Assembly: GCA_023388055.1 (NCBI GenBank) | Contig: JAEWGW010000004.1 | Coordinates: 124,001 to 188,000, forward strand | DNA from: Bacillota bacterium | GTDB lineage: Bacteria > Bacillota > Bacilli > Paenibacillales > NBRC-103111 | Direction of reading: 5' to 3' | DNA length: 64,000 nt | Shown here: positions 51,393 to 60,143 of the stretch, piece by piece | Position numbering within the stretch: position 1 is the first letter of the stretch | Layout: each line of letters begins with the position of its first letter | Program-made: the position numbers and the translations under genes | The notes under the pieces: generated by a model | Seen by the model: only the letters and a program-made list of their open reading frames with translations | What the model was told of the DNA's origin: nothing | Database searches by the model: none

Positions 51393-52658
51393 TTATACCC
51401 CCTCTCTTTTCAAAATAACACCTTGTGTGGTCGTGATATCGTTCACGCAGTCGCCGACTGCAATAAATTCCGGTTGAAGGTTGAAATCCCTTAGAACGTC
51501 TCCGATCCACTCCCTGAAAGCCTCTTCCCCCATCTCCCACTTGTGGTCCTCATGGCGCAAATGATCCAGCTCATAAAAGGTGTTGAAATCGGCGTTGGGG
51601 GTGGTGATGATGAACCTGCCGAACTCCACATGCCGAAGAATCAAACGGATCATCTCCTTGGCCTCGTCCTCCTTCATATGCTCGATGACCTCCGTCAAAA
51701 TCACATCCACCTGCTCCCCGTTGTAGCTGTCGAGAAACTGGCTTAAGGAGGGGAACACCGCGATATTGTCCAGCTCCTTGGCCTCCGCCTTGCGTTTGAC
51801 CTTCTCCAGCAGCTCCTCATTGATATCCACGGCATAATAGGTGCCCTCGGTTTTGCCTGCGAAGGGAATGGCATAGAAGCCCTCGCCGCAGCCCACATCC
51901 AGAATCGCCTTGTCAAAAGCCAACGCGTCTCCGATAAAGCTCCTCCGCTGGTAACCTGTACCGCCGTAAGCAAACCGGATGCGGTAACGCTCCGTTTTCT
52001 CCAGCTCCGCCTTGTATTTCTTGAAGCGGTCCCGGGAGGACAGGAAGTTGCGCACAAACAGGCTGCGGATATAAAACGGAGCATCGATGACATTCACGCT
52101 TTTGATATATTTGTCCAGGATACTGTCCGAAATATCGTAATACTCATTGCCGAACATGGCCAAAAACAGGCAGACCACACTGGAAGCATGTAGCAGATGG
52201 TACAGACTCTTCCTCGTCCCGATGGCAAGGGAGTAGCTCTTATGGGCTTGATGCTTCACCGTAAAGGTGAAGTCCTTCATATGCTTTTGGAAAAATTCGA
52301 TATACCGCTCCCGCTCAATATGGACCAGATTGACGAAAAAGGTATGCTCATACCCCTCGGTATCCCGTTCGTCATGGGCCTTCAAGGGAGCGGAGAAAAA
52401 TTCATTGATGGCATTCAGCGCAAACAATGGCGAGTTATATCGGGACACATTCAGGTATTCGAAATGTTCGTCAGCATATTGCTTATAGGAAATTTCATTG
52501 TCCGCGTCCTTAAAATACACATTGTAGGTTTCATTGTTGGAATACCAGCCGTAGGCCATACCCTTGCGGACAGAGCGGAGCTGCATGCCGGAGTTGGGGT
52601 TCTTTTTGATCAGAAAGGAGTATTGCGGGTGATTGGATTGCACTTGCACGATAGCCAT
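51393..52658 (-). CDS. hen1: Bacterial Hen1, 3'-terminal RNA ribose 2'-O-methyltransferase
   Basis: 421 residues from the ATG at 52658. The N-terminal half (1-230) is the Hen1-N region that activates the Pnkp ligase. The C-terminal half is a methyltransferase with DVGCGEGFYA (254-263). Its Hen1-specific metal site is EVIEH (E323, E326, H327) with a later His in RHEDHKW (H372), all present. It methylates the 2'-OH of the 3' end before ligation. It is the first gene of hen1-pnkp and divergent from the MoxR gene. Confidence 0.94.
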   Translation of the reverse strand: MAIVQVQSNHPQYSFLIKKNPNSGMQLRSVRKGMAYGWYSNNETYNVYFKDADNEISYKQYADEHFEYLNVSRYNSPLFALNAINEFFSAPLKAHDERDTEGYEHTFFVNLVHIERERYIEFFQKHMKDFTFTVKHQAHKSYSLAIGTRKSLYHLLHASSVVCLFLAMFGNEYYDISDSILDKYIKSVNVIDAPFYIRSLFVRNFLSSRDRFKKYKAELEKTERYRIRFAYGGTGYQRRSFIGDALAFDKAILDVGCGEGFYAIPFAGKTEGTYYAVDINEELLEKVKRKAEAKELDNIAVFPSLSQFLDSYNGEQVDVILTEVIEHMKEDEAKEMIRLILRHVEFGRFIITTPNADFNTFYELDHLRHEDHKWEMGEEAFREWIGDVLRDFNLQPEFIAVGDCVNDITTTQGVILKREGV

Positions 52659-52724
52659 CGTTATCAGCTCCAAGTGTTCGAATGCTCTTATTTTCCAGCA
52701 TCAAGGAGAAATTGAACAGGGTGA

Positions 52725-52735
52725 AAGTATTACGA
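52725..52735. promoter_or_regulatory. 11-mer AAGTATTACGA in the hen1/moxR divergent region
   Basis: Second copy of the 11-mer at 43367-43377. It lies 111 bases before the MoxR start and 67 bases before hen1. Confidence 0.4.
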
Positions 52736-52845
52736 GGGGCCTCCGAAATTCCTTATACGGAAACTTTACCCTCACTGGAAGCCGTTCCATGCTACCCTGT
52801 TTATAACCGCTCTGCCGGCAAACTATGGTAATGAAAGGAATTGCA

Positions 52846-53910
52846 ATGAATATTTCCACATCTGTTACTTCCAAACAGCTCATGGAGCTGCTGCTTAATA
52901 TCGCTATTGTCCGCCCTGTGTTTATTTGGGGGCCGCCCGGCATCGGGAAGTCCTCTCTGGTCCAGCAGTTCGCCCATATGGTAGGACTGCCCTGTGTATC
53001 CCTCTTGGGCAGCCAGCTGGCCCCGGAGGATCTCATTGGTGTGCCGCAGATAGTAGAAGGAAAAAGCCGATTCTGCCCTCCGGACATGATCGCCCGGGAT
53101 GAGCCCTACTGCTTGTTCCTGGATGAGCTGAACGCCTGCTCCCATGAGGTTCAGAAGGCCTTCTACAGTCTGATTCTGGAAAAACGGATCGGGGATTACC
53201 GTTTGCCGGAAGGCTCTGTGGTTATTGGAGCAGGCAACCGGGCCCAGGACAGCGCCATCGTCAAACCCCTGTCCTCCGCCCTCATCAACCGCATGTTTCA
53301 TGTGCAGCTGAAGGTATCCCACCGCGAATGGCTGGAGTGGGCGTATGACAGCGACATCCACCCTTTTGTTATTAACTACATCGAAACCCGCCCGGACCAT
53401 CTGTGGGTCCAGCCGCCCAAGCATGAGGAGCCCTTCTCCACTCCCAGGGCCTGGCATATGCTCAGCGATGCCCTGAAGGAGTACGGGGACGGGTTATCCC
53501 CCGGAGTTCTGGATATTCTGGCGGCAGGCTGCCTGTCTCCCCATCACGCTGGGCAGTTCAAGGCCTTCTATAAGCAAACCCAAAGCAAGTATAAGCTTCA
53601 TGCCATTCTGGAGGGGGAAACCGGCTGGCCCCGGGAGCCGCAGGACCGGGATGTGCTTTATTTCCTGGCCCAATCCTTCCGGGCACATCTGCGCAAGGAG
53701 CTGCCTCCTGCAAAGGAGGGTTTAAGCGGGCGCAATCAGCAGCTGGTCCACCGGGCCAAGGCTCTGATTAAGGAGTTAAGCACCATCAGCCTGGAGATTG
53801 CCCAGCTTGCCGTCTCCGAAAGCGAGTCGGGAGAGAGCCTGCCCGACTGGTTCCTGGTGGAAATCGTGCGGGATTTGCCCAGATTGGTGCAGCGGAAAAA
53901 GGAGGGATGA
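52846..53910 (+). CDS. MoxR-family AAA+ ATPase
   Basis: About 354 residues from the ATG at 52846 (AAAGGA, spacing 7). Walker A is WGPPGIGKSS (28-37), Walker B is CLFLDELNAC, and sensor 1 is in VVIGAGNRAQD. MoxR ATPases remodel proteins together with VWA-domain partners, one of which is encoded 1 base downstream. It is divergent from hen1-pnkp and shares its promoter region. A role in loading, assembling or unfolding components of RNA repair is possible but only inferred from position. Confidence 0.88.
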   Translation: MNISTSVTSKQLMELLLNIAIVRPVFIWGPPGIGKSSLVQQFAHMVGLPCVSLLGSQLAPEDLIGVPQIVEGKSRFCPPDMIARDEPYCLFLDELNACSHEVQKAFYSLILEKRIGDYRLPEGSVVIGAGNRAQDSAIVKPLSSALINRMFHVQLKVSHREWLEWAYDSDIHPFVINYIETRPDHLWVQPPKHEEPFSTPRAWHMLSDALKEYGDGLSPGVLDILAAGCLSPHHAGQFKAFYKQTQSKYKLHAILEGETGWPREPQDRDVLYFLAQSFRAHLRKELPPAKEGLSGRNQQLVHRAKALIKELSTISLEIAQLAVSESESGESLPDWFLVEIVRDLPRLVQRKKEG

Positions 53911-53911
53911 G

Positions 53912-55735
53912 ATGGGAAAACCAAGAGGAAAAGAGCAGCAGGACCCGGCCACCAAGGCTTTTACAGAAGGGCTGGAGATCATAACCGGGCATCCCATGTT
54001 CGCCCCGTTGGCCGCACGCGCAAGAATCAGGCGTTATGAGGAAAAGCCTCTCTGTCCCGATCAAGGGTGGGTGACGGTGGAGGGCCATGGAGCGGTGCAT
54101 GTTCACCCCAAACGCAGGGGGCTGCCGGAGGAATGGGTGTATGTGCTTGCCCATGCTCTGCTGCATCTCGGTTTTGGCCATTTTCAGCGGAGGGAGCGGC
54201 AGGAGCTGTGGAATGCGGCCTGCGACTGCTTCGTGGCGAAGTTTCTTTATGATATGAAATTAGGCAAGCCGCCTGCGGGAATGGAGGGTCCGGTGGACCT
54301 TCCCGCCAAAAGCGAGGAGGAGCTGTACCGTTTCTTTTTGGAAAATGGAGTGCCTCCCTCCCTGTACAATCTGGGTACAGCCGGACAGGGCCTTCAGGAT
54401 ATGCTTTGGATTAGCAGGACACCGGAAGCCCATTATTGGAGTAAAAGAGGGAAAACCGTCAGTTGGCCGGAGCTTTTGGGAAAAGGACTGGCGCTGGCTG
54501 TAACCAGCGCTGTCAATGTAACCGCAGGTTATGAGCCTTATCTGGGGGCAAACCGGGAGAGCCTCACTCCTGCCAAAAAAGCGCGGAATTGGTTTATCAG
54601 CAGCTACCCTCTTATGGGCGCTATGGCTGCTCATTTTACTATCATCGAGGACCCGATTCTATGTCAACGGCTATCCATCTCCGTGGCGGCGGTTGATGCG
54701 GAGGCAAGAGAGATTTATATGAATCCGGCGGCGGGTCTGGATGAGCAGGAATGCCGGTTCGTGCTTGCCCATGAGTTTCTCCATGTGGGCTTGCGGCATC
54801 ATGCCCGCGCGGACGGCAGGGACCCGTATCTGTGGAATGTGGCCTGTGATTATGTGATTAACCAGTGGCTGATGGAGCTGCAATTGGGGGCGTTTCCCAG
54901 GGTGGGCGGGCTGCTTGACCCGGAGCTGGCGGGGCTGTCGGCGGAATCCGTCTATGACCGGATTGTCAACGATCTGAGGCTGTACCGGAAATTAGCCACC
55001 TTCCGGGGTGTGGGAACGGGAGATATTCTTGGCGGACATAAGCCGGACTGGTGGAGCATTGGGGAAGGTGTGGGGCTGGATGATTTTTACCGAGGCTGCT
55101 TGGCGCAGGGGCTGGAGTATCATGACGGGGAAAACCGGGGACTCCTTCCCGCCGGGCTCGTCGAGGAAATCCGGGCTTTGTCGCAGCCGCCGATCCGGTG
55201 GGATGTGGAGCTGGCCAAATGGTTCGATGAGCATTTCTCGCCGGTGGAGAAGATCCGGACCTATGCCCGGATCAGCCGCAGGCAAGCCTCCACGCCGGAT
55301 ATTCCCCGGCCCTTCTGGGTACCCAACCCCGATGCGGCCTTTGGCCGGACCTTCGGCGTAGTGCTGGACACCTCCGGCTCCATGGACACCAAGATGCTGG
55401 GTATGGCCTTGGGCGCCATTGCCAGCTATAGCCTATCCCGGGAGGTGCCGCTAGTCCGGGTGGTGTTCTGCGACGCCGCTGCCCATGACCAGGGTTATCT
55501 GGCGGTGGAGGCAGTTGCCGACCGGGTCACGGTTAAGGGCCGGGGCGGCACGGTCCTCCAGCCCGGCATCGACCTGCTGGAGCAGGCGGAGGATTTCCCC
55601 AAGGAGGCGCCGTTGTTGATTATCACCGACGGCTACTGCGAGAGGCTGACGGTTGGGCGCGAACATGCCTATCTGCTGCCGAAGGGCCGGCATCTCCCCT
55701 TTGTGCCCAAGGGCAGGGTGTTCCGGATGGAGTAG
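53912..55735 (+). CDS. Putative metallopeptidase with VWA-like domain (DUF2201 type)
   Basis: 607 residues from the ATG at 53912. Two homologous zincin-like segments occur: VLAHALLHLGFGH (residues 78-90), where the Glu of HExxH is replaced by Ala, and VLAHEFLHVGLRHH (284-297), with an intact HEFLH. Both are followed by LWNxACDxxV. So one copy looks dead and one active. A VWA-like domain from about residue 475 has the metal site DTSGSMD (486-492). It pairs with the MoxR ATPase, which probably acts on it. A link to RNA repair is inferred from the shared divergent promoter region. Confidence 0.85.
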   Translation: MGKPRGKEQQDPATKAFTEGLEIITGHPMFAPLAARARIRRYEEKPLCPDQGWVTVEGHGAVHVHPKRRGLPEEWVYVLAHALLHLGFGHFQRRERQELWNAACDCFVAKFLYDMKLGKPPAGMEGPVDLPAKSEEELYRFFLENGVPPSLYNLGTAGQGLQDMLWISRTPEAHYWSKRGKTVSWPELLGKGLALAVTSAVNVTAGYEPYLGANRESLTPAKKARNWFISSYPLMGAMAAHFTIIEDPILCQRLSISVAAVDAEAREIYMNPAAGLDEQECRFVLAHEFLHVGLRHHARADGRDPYLWNVACDYVINQWLMELQLGAFPRVGGLLDPELAGLSAESVYDRIVNDLRLYRKLATFRGVGTGDILGGHKPDWWSIGEGVGLDDFYRGCLAQGLEYHDGENRGLLPAGLVEEIRALSQPPIRWDVELAKWFDEHFSPVEKIRTYARISRRQASTPDIPRPFWVPNPDAAFGRTFGVVLDTSGSMDTKMLGMALGAIASYSLSREVPLVRVVFCDAAAHDQGYLAVEAVADRVTVKGRGGTVLQPGIDLLEQAEDFPKEAPLLIITDGYCERLTVGREHAYLLPKGRHLPFVPKGRVFRME

Positions 55736-55830
55736 GTATGGGCTACTTGAAGTATCCTCACTTCCTGGACACCTTGCTGCTCCTTATGCCGTCTCCTAAA
55801 CGTCTATTCGCCAATTTAATCCAGCATCAT

Positions 55831-56009
55831 CCTGCAAAAGTGCATCTATTTTGCTGGAATTGGGCCTCTCCCTGCACCCAAAATGTAAATGTGCATCTAT
55901 TTTCCGCTGCGGGACGCAGTTTGCTCCCGTCTGACGAAAATAAGTGCACTTTTGCAGGATAGATGACAAAAACAAAGGTTTGTTTACCAAATACATGCAC
56001 TTTTGCATT
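55831..56009. repeat. Family C four-unit inverted repeat cluster (C2)
   Basis: Direct units 55831-55852 (CCTGCAAAAGTGCATCTATT) and 55881-55903, inverted units 55936-55959 and 55988-56009, pitch about 50, total about 179. It fills most of the gap 55736-56060. Confidence 0.8.
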
Positions 56010-56060
56010 TCGGAAGAGGTTGGGAGTAGTAACAAACGCTTTTTGGGGGCCGCCAAAAAG

Positions 56061-56098
56061 AAAAAAGCGTGCGCCCCTATGGGATGCACGCCTCTACT
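56061..56098 (-). terminator. Terminator of the YwqG-like gene
   Basis: On the minus strand GCGTGC pairs with GCACGC around an inner CCC/GGG, followed by six T. It is closely similar to the pnkp terminator at 48724-48760. Confidence 0.8.
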
Positions 56099-56151
56099 TC
56101 CAAACACCAACTATAACTTTAAGGCAGGCATGGTGCTCCAGCCCGTCGGCT

Positions 56152-56856
56152 TTAATAAAATTGCAAATCCAGAAACCACTCTGGCTCCCCAGTTTTGGCC
56201 ATGTTCCGGGCAATGTAGATGGTGCCGCTGTCCACCCAGTTGAGGCGGACCTTTTCCTCCGAGTTAATCTGCAGGCAGAAGGACGGCTCCACATCGTCCG
56301 AGCAGCTCCAGCTCTGGGGATGCTGGATATTGCTGGCCCATCCGCCGATTTTGGTCCGTTTCAGATTATACAGCTCCTGGTCCTCCAGCAGGTCTTGCAG
56401 CTTTTCCTCCGTTATGCCGGGGACCAAAGCCAGCTCCGGATCATCATAAACCGGATAATCCTCCTTTTGCAGCTCCCATCTGCATTCGAACCCTTTTCGC
56501 GGTGTGCTGTCCTTCGGCGGCTGCAAGGGAACCAGTCCTTCCAGTGAGCTGTAGGCCCGGATGCACCAGGCCCCTTCATTCCGTTCATCTTCCAGATACT
56601 GATCCACATTAATATAAAAGGTGAGGATGGCAATATCCTTAAGCATATCGGGAACATAGGGTGCTTCCGTAAGATTCAATTGGCAAATGTATGCCAGCGG
56701 TTCTCCGTTATGAACAGGCCAAACCTCCTCCGGACTGCCCACCGGGGCAAGGAAGAAGTTGCTGGCCAACGGGTTATTGGCAGGCCGGAAGCCGCCCACT
56801 GTCAAAACGGAGCATGGTCTGGCGTTCAGCTTTTTGTATACCTTCAGCGGATTCAT
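56152..56856 (-). CDS. DUF1963 (YwqG-like) protein
   Basis: 234 residues. Features of the family are GSPEEVWPVHNGEPLAYICQLNLTEAPY near the middle of the first half and an acidic C-terminal half with SWSCSDDVEPSFCLQINSEEKVRLNWVDSGTIYIARN. YwqG proteins are soluble and of unknown function, often near toxins or surface systems. The ATG at 56856 follows AAGGGAGG. It has its own terminator. Confidence 0.83.
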   Translation of the reverse strand: MNPLKVYKKLNARPCSVLTVGGFRPANNPLASNFFLAPVGSPEEVWPVHNGEPLAYICQLNLTEAPYVPDMLKDIAILTFYINVDQYLEDERNEGAWCIRAYSSLEGLVPLQPPKDSTPRKGFECRWELQKEDYPVYDDPELALVPGITEEKLQDLLEDQELYNLKRTKIGGWASNIQHPQSWSCSDDVEPSFCLQINSEEKVRLNWVDSGTIYIARNMAKTGEPEWFLDLQFY

Positions 56857-56888
56857 AGGGTCCTCCCTTATTTAAATTGCTTAGCGGC

Positions 56889-58460
56889 CTAATCCACCGC
56901 CAGCGTGCCGATCAAATCGCATTCCAGCTCGTCCTTAAAATGGACACCGGGCATGACCAGCTGGATGGCCATGGTATCCTCCTCGAAGTGACAGATGAAC
57001 ATCACCATCTGAAGCCTGTCCAAAAGATGCATGTGGATGAGCAGGGTATGTCCGTCCACCCAGGTACCTGAGGTGCAGCAGGCTTCGCCGCTGCTGAACA
57101 ATTGGTCGGTGTCGGTGAGCCAATGGTGGAGGCCGAAGGGCAGCACCGCTTCTTCTGCTCCATCTTCACGGGTCAGCCTTAGAGCAGAAGCTTCACCGCC
57201 TGCAGCCTCTCCACGGGTGAGCCGTAAGGTGGAGGCTTCCCCGGCGAATTCGAACCGGCAGCCCGTAAAGCCGTGACGGTTGGCTTCCAGCCGGTAGAAA
57301 CGCCCGTTAACTGCAGCAGCCATGGCGGAATCCGGTGCTCCAGGCGGCAGTGAAAGCTGCAGAGAGGCCAACTGCTCAGCCAAACCTCTGCCGGCAGACC
57401 CGGCGAAAGCCGCAGGCTCCGCAGCAGTGCCGCTCACCGGCAGAATGCCGGAAGCCGTTTCCGCTGGGAGGCCAGACTGTGGCTCTGCTGCCCCTTCCCC
57501 GTCCATTGCCGGATACAGGGCCTCCCACATACAATCCAGAATCACCTGATGGCCATCCTTAACAAATTGGGTGTTGGCGGTAGAAATAAACACCGCATCC
57601 TTATCCGGCATCACTACCACGAATTGTCCGCCCAGCCCGAATGCACCGTACGCTCCGTTGCGGAGGCGCCAGAATTGGTAGCCATACCCCGGCTTGCCAT
57701 CCAGCATCCCCTTATGGCCGGAATTATCTGCATGGCGGGCCGTACTGCGGGACACCCAGCCTTCGGGCAGAACCCGCCGGTCATTCCAGATCCCGTCCTG
57801 CAGGTACAGCTGGCCAAAACGCGCCAACCCCTCCGTGGTGCAGCGGATGCCGCTGCCGCCCCGGTTAATGCCCATGGGGCAGGAATCCCACGTCAGCGGC
57901 CCCATGCCGATAGCATCGAACAACCGGGGCTGGAGATAATCATGAACGGTCATTCCCGTGGTTTCCTGGAGTATGGCGCAGAGCAGATTGGTGCCTGAGG
58001 TATCGTAAGCGAACAGGAATCCAGGCGGCCGCTCCGGCCTGGAGGTCAGGTAGGTACGCACCCAGTTAGGCGTTTCCGAGGACGGCGCTTTGTGGTAAAC
58101 CGTGGTCATCATCAAGAGATGCTCCACTGTTAGCTTGGCCGTGTACGGATGAACGTCTCCCGTGATGTGGCGTGCCAGCAGCTCCACTGCCTTATCCTGC
58201 AGATTGAATCTCCCCTCTCCGATGGCAATGCCAACGGCTGCGGAGGTGACACTTTTGCTGATGGAAAATATGGGGTGGAGCCTGTCCTTATCGAACGGGG
58301 CAAAAAAGCCCTCTGCCGCCACCTTCCCATGCCGCAGCAGCATAAAGCTGTGCAAAGCGACCTGTCTCTCCCGGATCAATCCAATAAATCGTTCAATTCC
58401 CTCGGAGGCGATGCCTACTTCCTCCGGCTTAACGCGTCCAAGCAAAGAGGCTGTTTCCAA
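56889..58460 (-). CDS. Serine hydrolase of the beta-lactamase/class C PBP type
   Basis: 523 residues, starting at a TTG at 58460 that has AAGGAGGGG at correct spacing. The SxxK motif is SISKSVTS. The second motif lies in FAYDTSGTNLLCAIL (Y-x-x-x-G-x-N rather than Y-x-N). An HxG-like third motif is replaced by FGLGGQF. It is likely an esterase, amidase or D-amino peptidase rather than a true beta-lactamase. No signal peptide, so probably cytosolic. A C-terminal region of about 190 residues is unusual and partly low-complexity. Confidence 0.83.
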   Translation of the reverse strand: METASLLGRVKPEEVGIASEGIERFIGLIRERQVALHSFMLLRHGKVAAEGFFAPFDKDRLHPIFSISKSVTSAAVGIAIGEGRFNLQDKAVELLARHITGDVHPYTAKLTVEHLLMMTTVYHKAPSSETPNWVRTYLTSRPERPPGFLFAYDTSGTNLLCAILQETTGMTVHDYLQPRLFDAIGMGPLTWDSCPMGINRGGSGIRCTTEGLARFGQLYLQDGIWNDRRVLPEGWVSRSTARHADNSGHKGMLDGKPGYGYQFWRLRNGAYGAFGLGGQFVVVMPDKDAVFISTANTQFVKDGHQVILDCMWEALYPAMDGEGAAEPQSGLPAETASGILPVSGTAAEPAAFAGSAGRGLAEQLASLQLSLPPGAPDSAMAAAVNGRFYRLEANRHGFTGCRFEFAGEASTLRLTRGEAAGGEASALRLTREDGAEEAVLPFGLHHWLTDTDQLFSSGEACCTSGTWVDGHTLLIHMHLLDRLQMVMFICHFEEDTMAIQLVMPGVHFKDELECDLIGTLAVD

Positions 58461-58610
58461 GCCGTTCCCCTCCTTCTTTTTTCATCCATACCTTACCACT
58501 AACCCCACGATGCATCAACCTGCTCTCCCTTCCTTTTTTGTTAAGGATGTCACAGAAGTCCCGGCTGGATTGTCTTACCCTATATAGAATTGATAAAGGA
58601 GGTGAAAGGC

Positions 58611-59159
58611 TTGCAGAAGGAGCATCCGGCGGGCCCAGTGGATATGATTCTGGATTTGATCGTCCGCTACCACACCCCCGTCTTCCGGTATTGCTACCAC
58701 ATGCTTCGGCACAAGCAGGAGGCGGAGGACGCTGTCCAGGATATTTTCCTGAAGGTGGTCCAGCATTCGGCGCGGCTGGAGGAGATTCGCTCGCCGTCCG
58801 CCTGGATCTACCGTGTGGCCCATCATCATTGCCTGAATCTGGCTGCCAAAAAACGTCTTCAGCGCCTGCTCCCTGTCCGCCTGCTGGGCATCAGCCCAAC
58901 TGTGGCGGAGGACAGCCACAGCCGGGCGGAGGAGGCCATGGCTATCGCGGCTATGCTGGCGCGGCTTAATCCGGCTGAGCGCTCTATCATGATCTTGCGG
59001 ATTTTGGAGGATAAGAGTCATGAGGAAATTGCCGTCATTACCGGCGCAAGCCCTGCTGCTGTCCGCAAGAAATTCGAACGAGCCAAAAACAAGCTGCGTC
59101 AGGCATGCGGCCAAAAGGAGGAGGATATTCATGAACAAGAAGGCGTTTCATTCATTTGA
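58611..59159 (+). CDS. ECF-type RNA polymerase sigma factor
   Basis: About 182 residues from the TTG at 58611, which follows AAAGGAGGTG. Region 2 is YHTPVFRYCYHMLRHKQEAEDAVQDIFLKVVQ and region 4 is LARLNPAERSIMILRILEDKSHEEIAVITGASPAAVRKKFERAKNKLR, both intact. It overlaps the following membrane protein gene by 29 bases. That arrangement is typical of a sigma factor with its cognate regulator. Confidence 0.9.
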   Translation: MQKEHPAGPVDMILDLIVRYHTPVFRYCYHMLRHKQEAEDAVQDIFLKVVQHSARLEEIRSPSAWIYRVAHHHCLNLAAKKRLQRLLPVRLLGISPTVAEDSHSRAEEAMAIAAMLARLNPAERSIMILRILEDKSHEEIAVITGASPAAVRKKFERAKNKLRQACGQKEEDIHEQEGVSFI

Positions 59160-60099
59160 GGAGTTCACCCAGGTCTGGAAGCAGGAAACCATTCCCGAGC
59201 CCAAAGGGCTTGAGGAGCTTTTCCGCTCTGATCCCCGCCCTTCCTACCGCTGGAAACGGATATCTGCCGCACTTTTGTCCATGTGTGTACTTTTTGCCGC
59301 AGGTACAACGCTGTCCGCCACTGTGTGGGATTGGCCGAAGCTAAGGAACAACCAGGGGGAGGCCGTATTCGGCTACGGGCAAACCAGCCCGGAGCAGATG
59401 GAGAAGGATGCGCGCAGCAGACAATTGTCCGGGAAATACCGTGACACCATGCATGATGCGGAGATCAGCGCCGCTCCCGGCGAAATGAACTATCTGCTGA
59501 TTACAGAGCTGTATGAGCTGGACCGTTATGTGTATCCGTACCAGCAAAAGAGTGTCTTCACCACTCCCCAGTCCCTGCAGAACGCCACGGCCACAGTCTT
59601 TGCATTGCCTGCTTATGTGCCGGAGAAGCTGGATTTTCTTCAAGGGACCATCCGGTATGAGGGGGAGCCGGTGGATATGGAAGCTCTTTATCTGGAAGCG
59701 AAGCAGGCCGGATTGGACCACATTGTCCGGTCGGCGAAGCTAAAACCGGAGGCGCACGAGATCTATGTGGAATACGGCGCTCCGGATGCTCCGGCGGTTC
59801 CGGTGCTTGGCATCGGCATCCGGCCTGAAAAGGATCTGTCTCTGGCGAATATGACCTCCAGCAACGCCAGCCACAAGGAGTATGAGCTTGTGGATATCCA
59901 AGGGCAAGAGGCGCTATACATCAAGGATGAACGGCTGCTCTACTTACCGGTGCAAGCCGCGCAGGGCGGATTGATCTATGAAATCCGGAGTGTGTTTACG
60001 CAAGACCCGGAACAACCGGAGGGGAAAGCCGGAAACCAGCCCCAGCCCGTTTCCAGGGAGGAGCTGTTGAAGGTAGCGGCAAGCTTGCTGGGGAAGTAA
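59131..60099 (+). CDS. Single-pass membrane protein, probable anti-sigma factor
   Basis: About 322 residues from the ATG at 59131 (AAGGAGGAGG, spacing 6). A short cytosolic part (residues 1-42) is followed by one membrane segment (about 45-65, ISAALLSMCVLFAAGTTLSA) and an extracytoplasmic domain of 250 residues. Its C-terminal half resembles DUF4367-like domains. No zinc-binding anti-sigma motif is visible, so the inhibitory role is inferred from the overlap with the sigma gene. Confidence 0.7.
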   Translation: MNKKAFHSFEEFTQVWKQETIPEPKGLEELFRSDPRPSYRWKRISAALLSMCVLFAAGTTLSATVWDWPKLRNNQGEAVFGYGQTSPEQMEKDARSRQLSGKYRDTMHDAEISAAPGEMNYLLITELYELDRYVYPYQQKSVFTTPQSLQNATATVFALPAYVPEKLDFLQGTIRYEGEPVDMEALYLEAKQAGLDHIVRSAKLKPEAHEIYVEYGAPDAPAVPVLGIGIRPEKDLSLANMTSSNASHKEYELVDIQGQEALYIKDERLLYLPVQAAQGGLIYEIRSVFTQDPEQPEGKAGNQPQPVSREELLKVAASLLGK

Positions 60100-60143
60100 G
60101 GGCCCGGGCTGTCGGACAGTCTCTGCCGGCACAAGCCCTTGGC

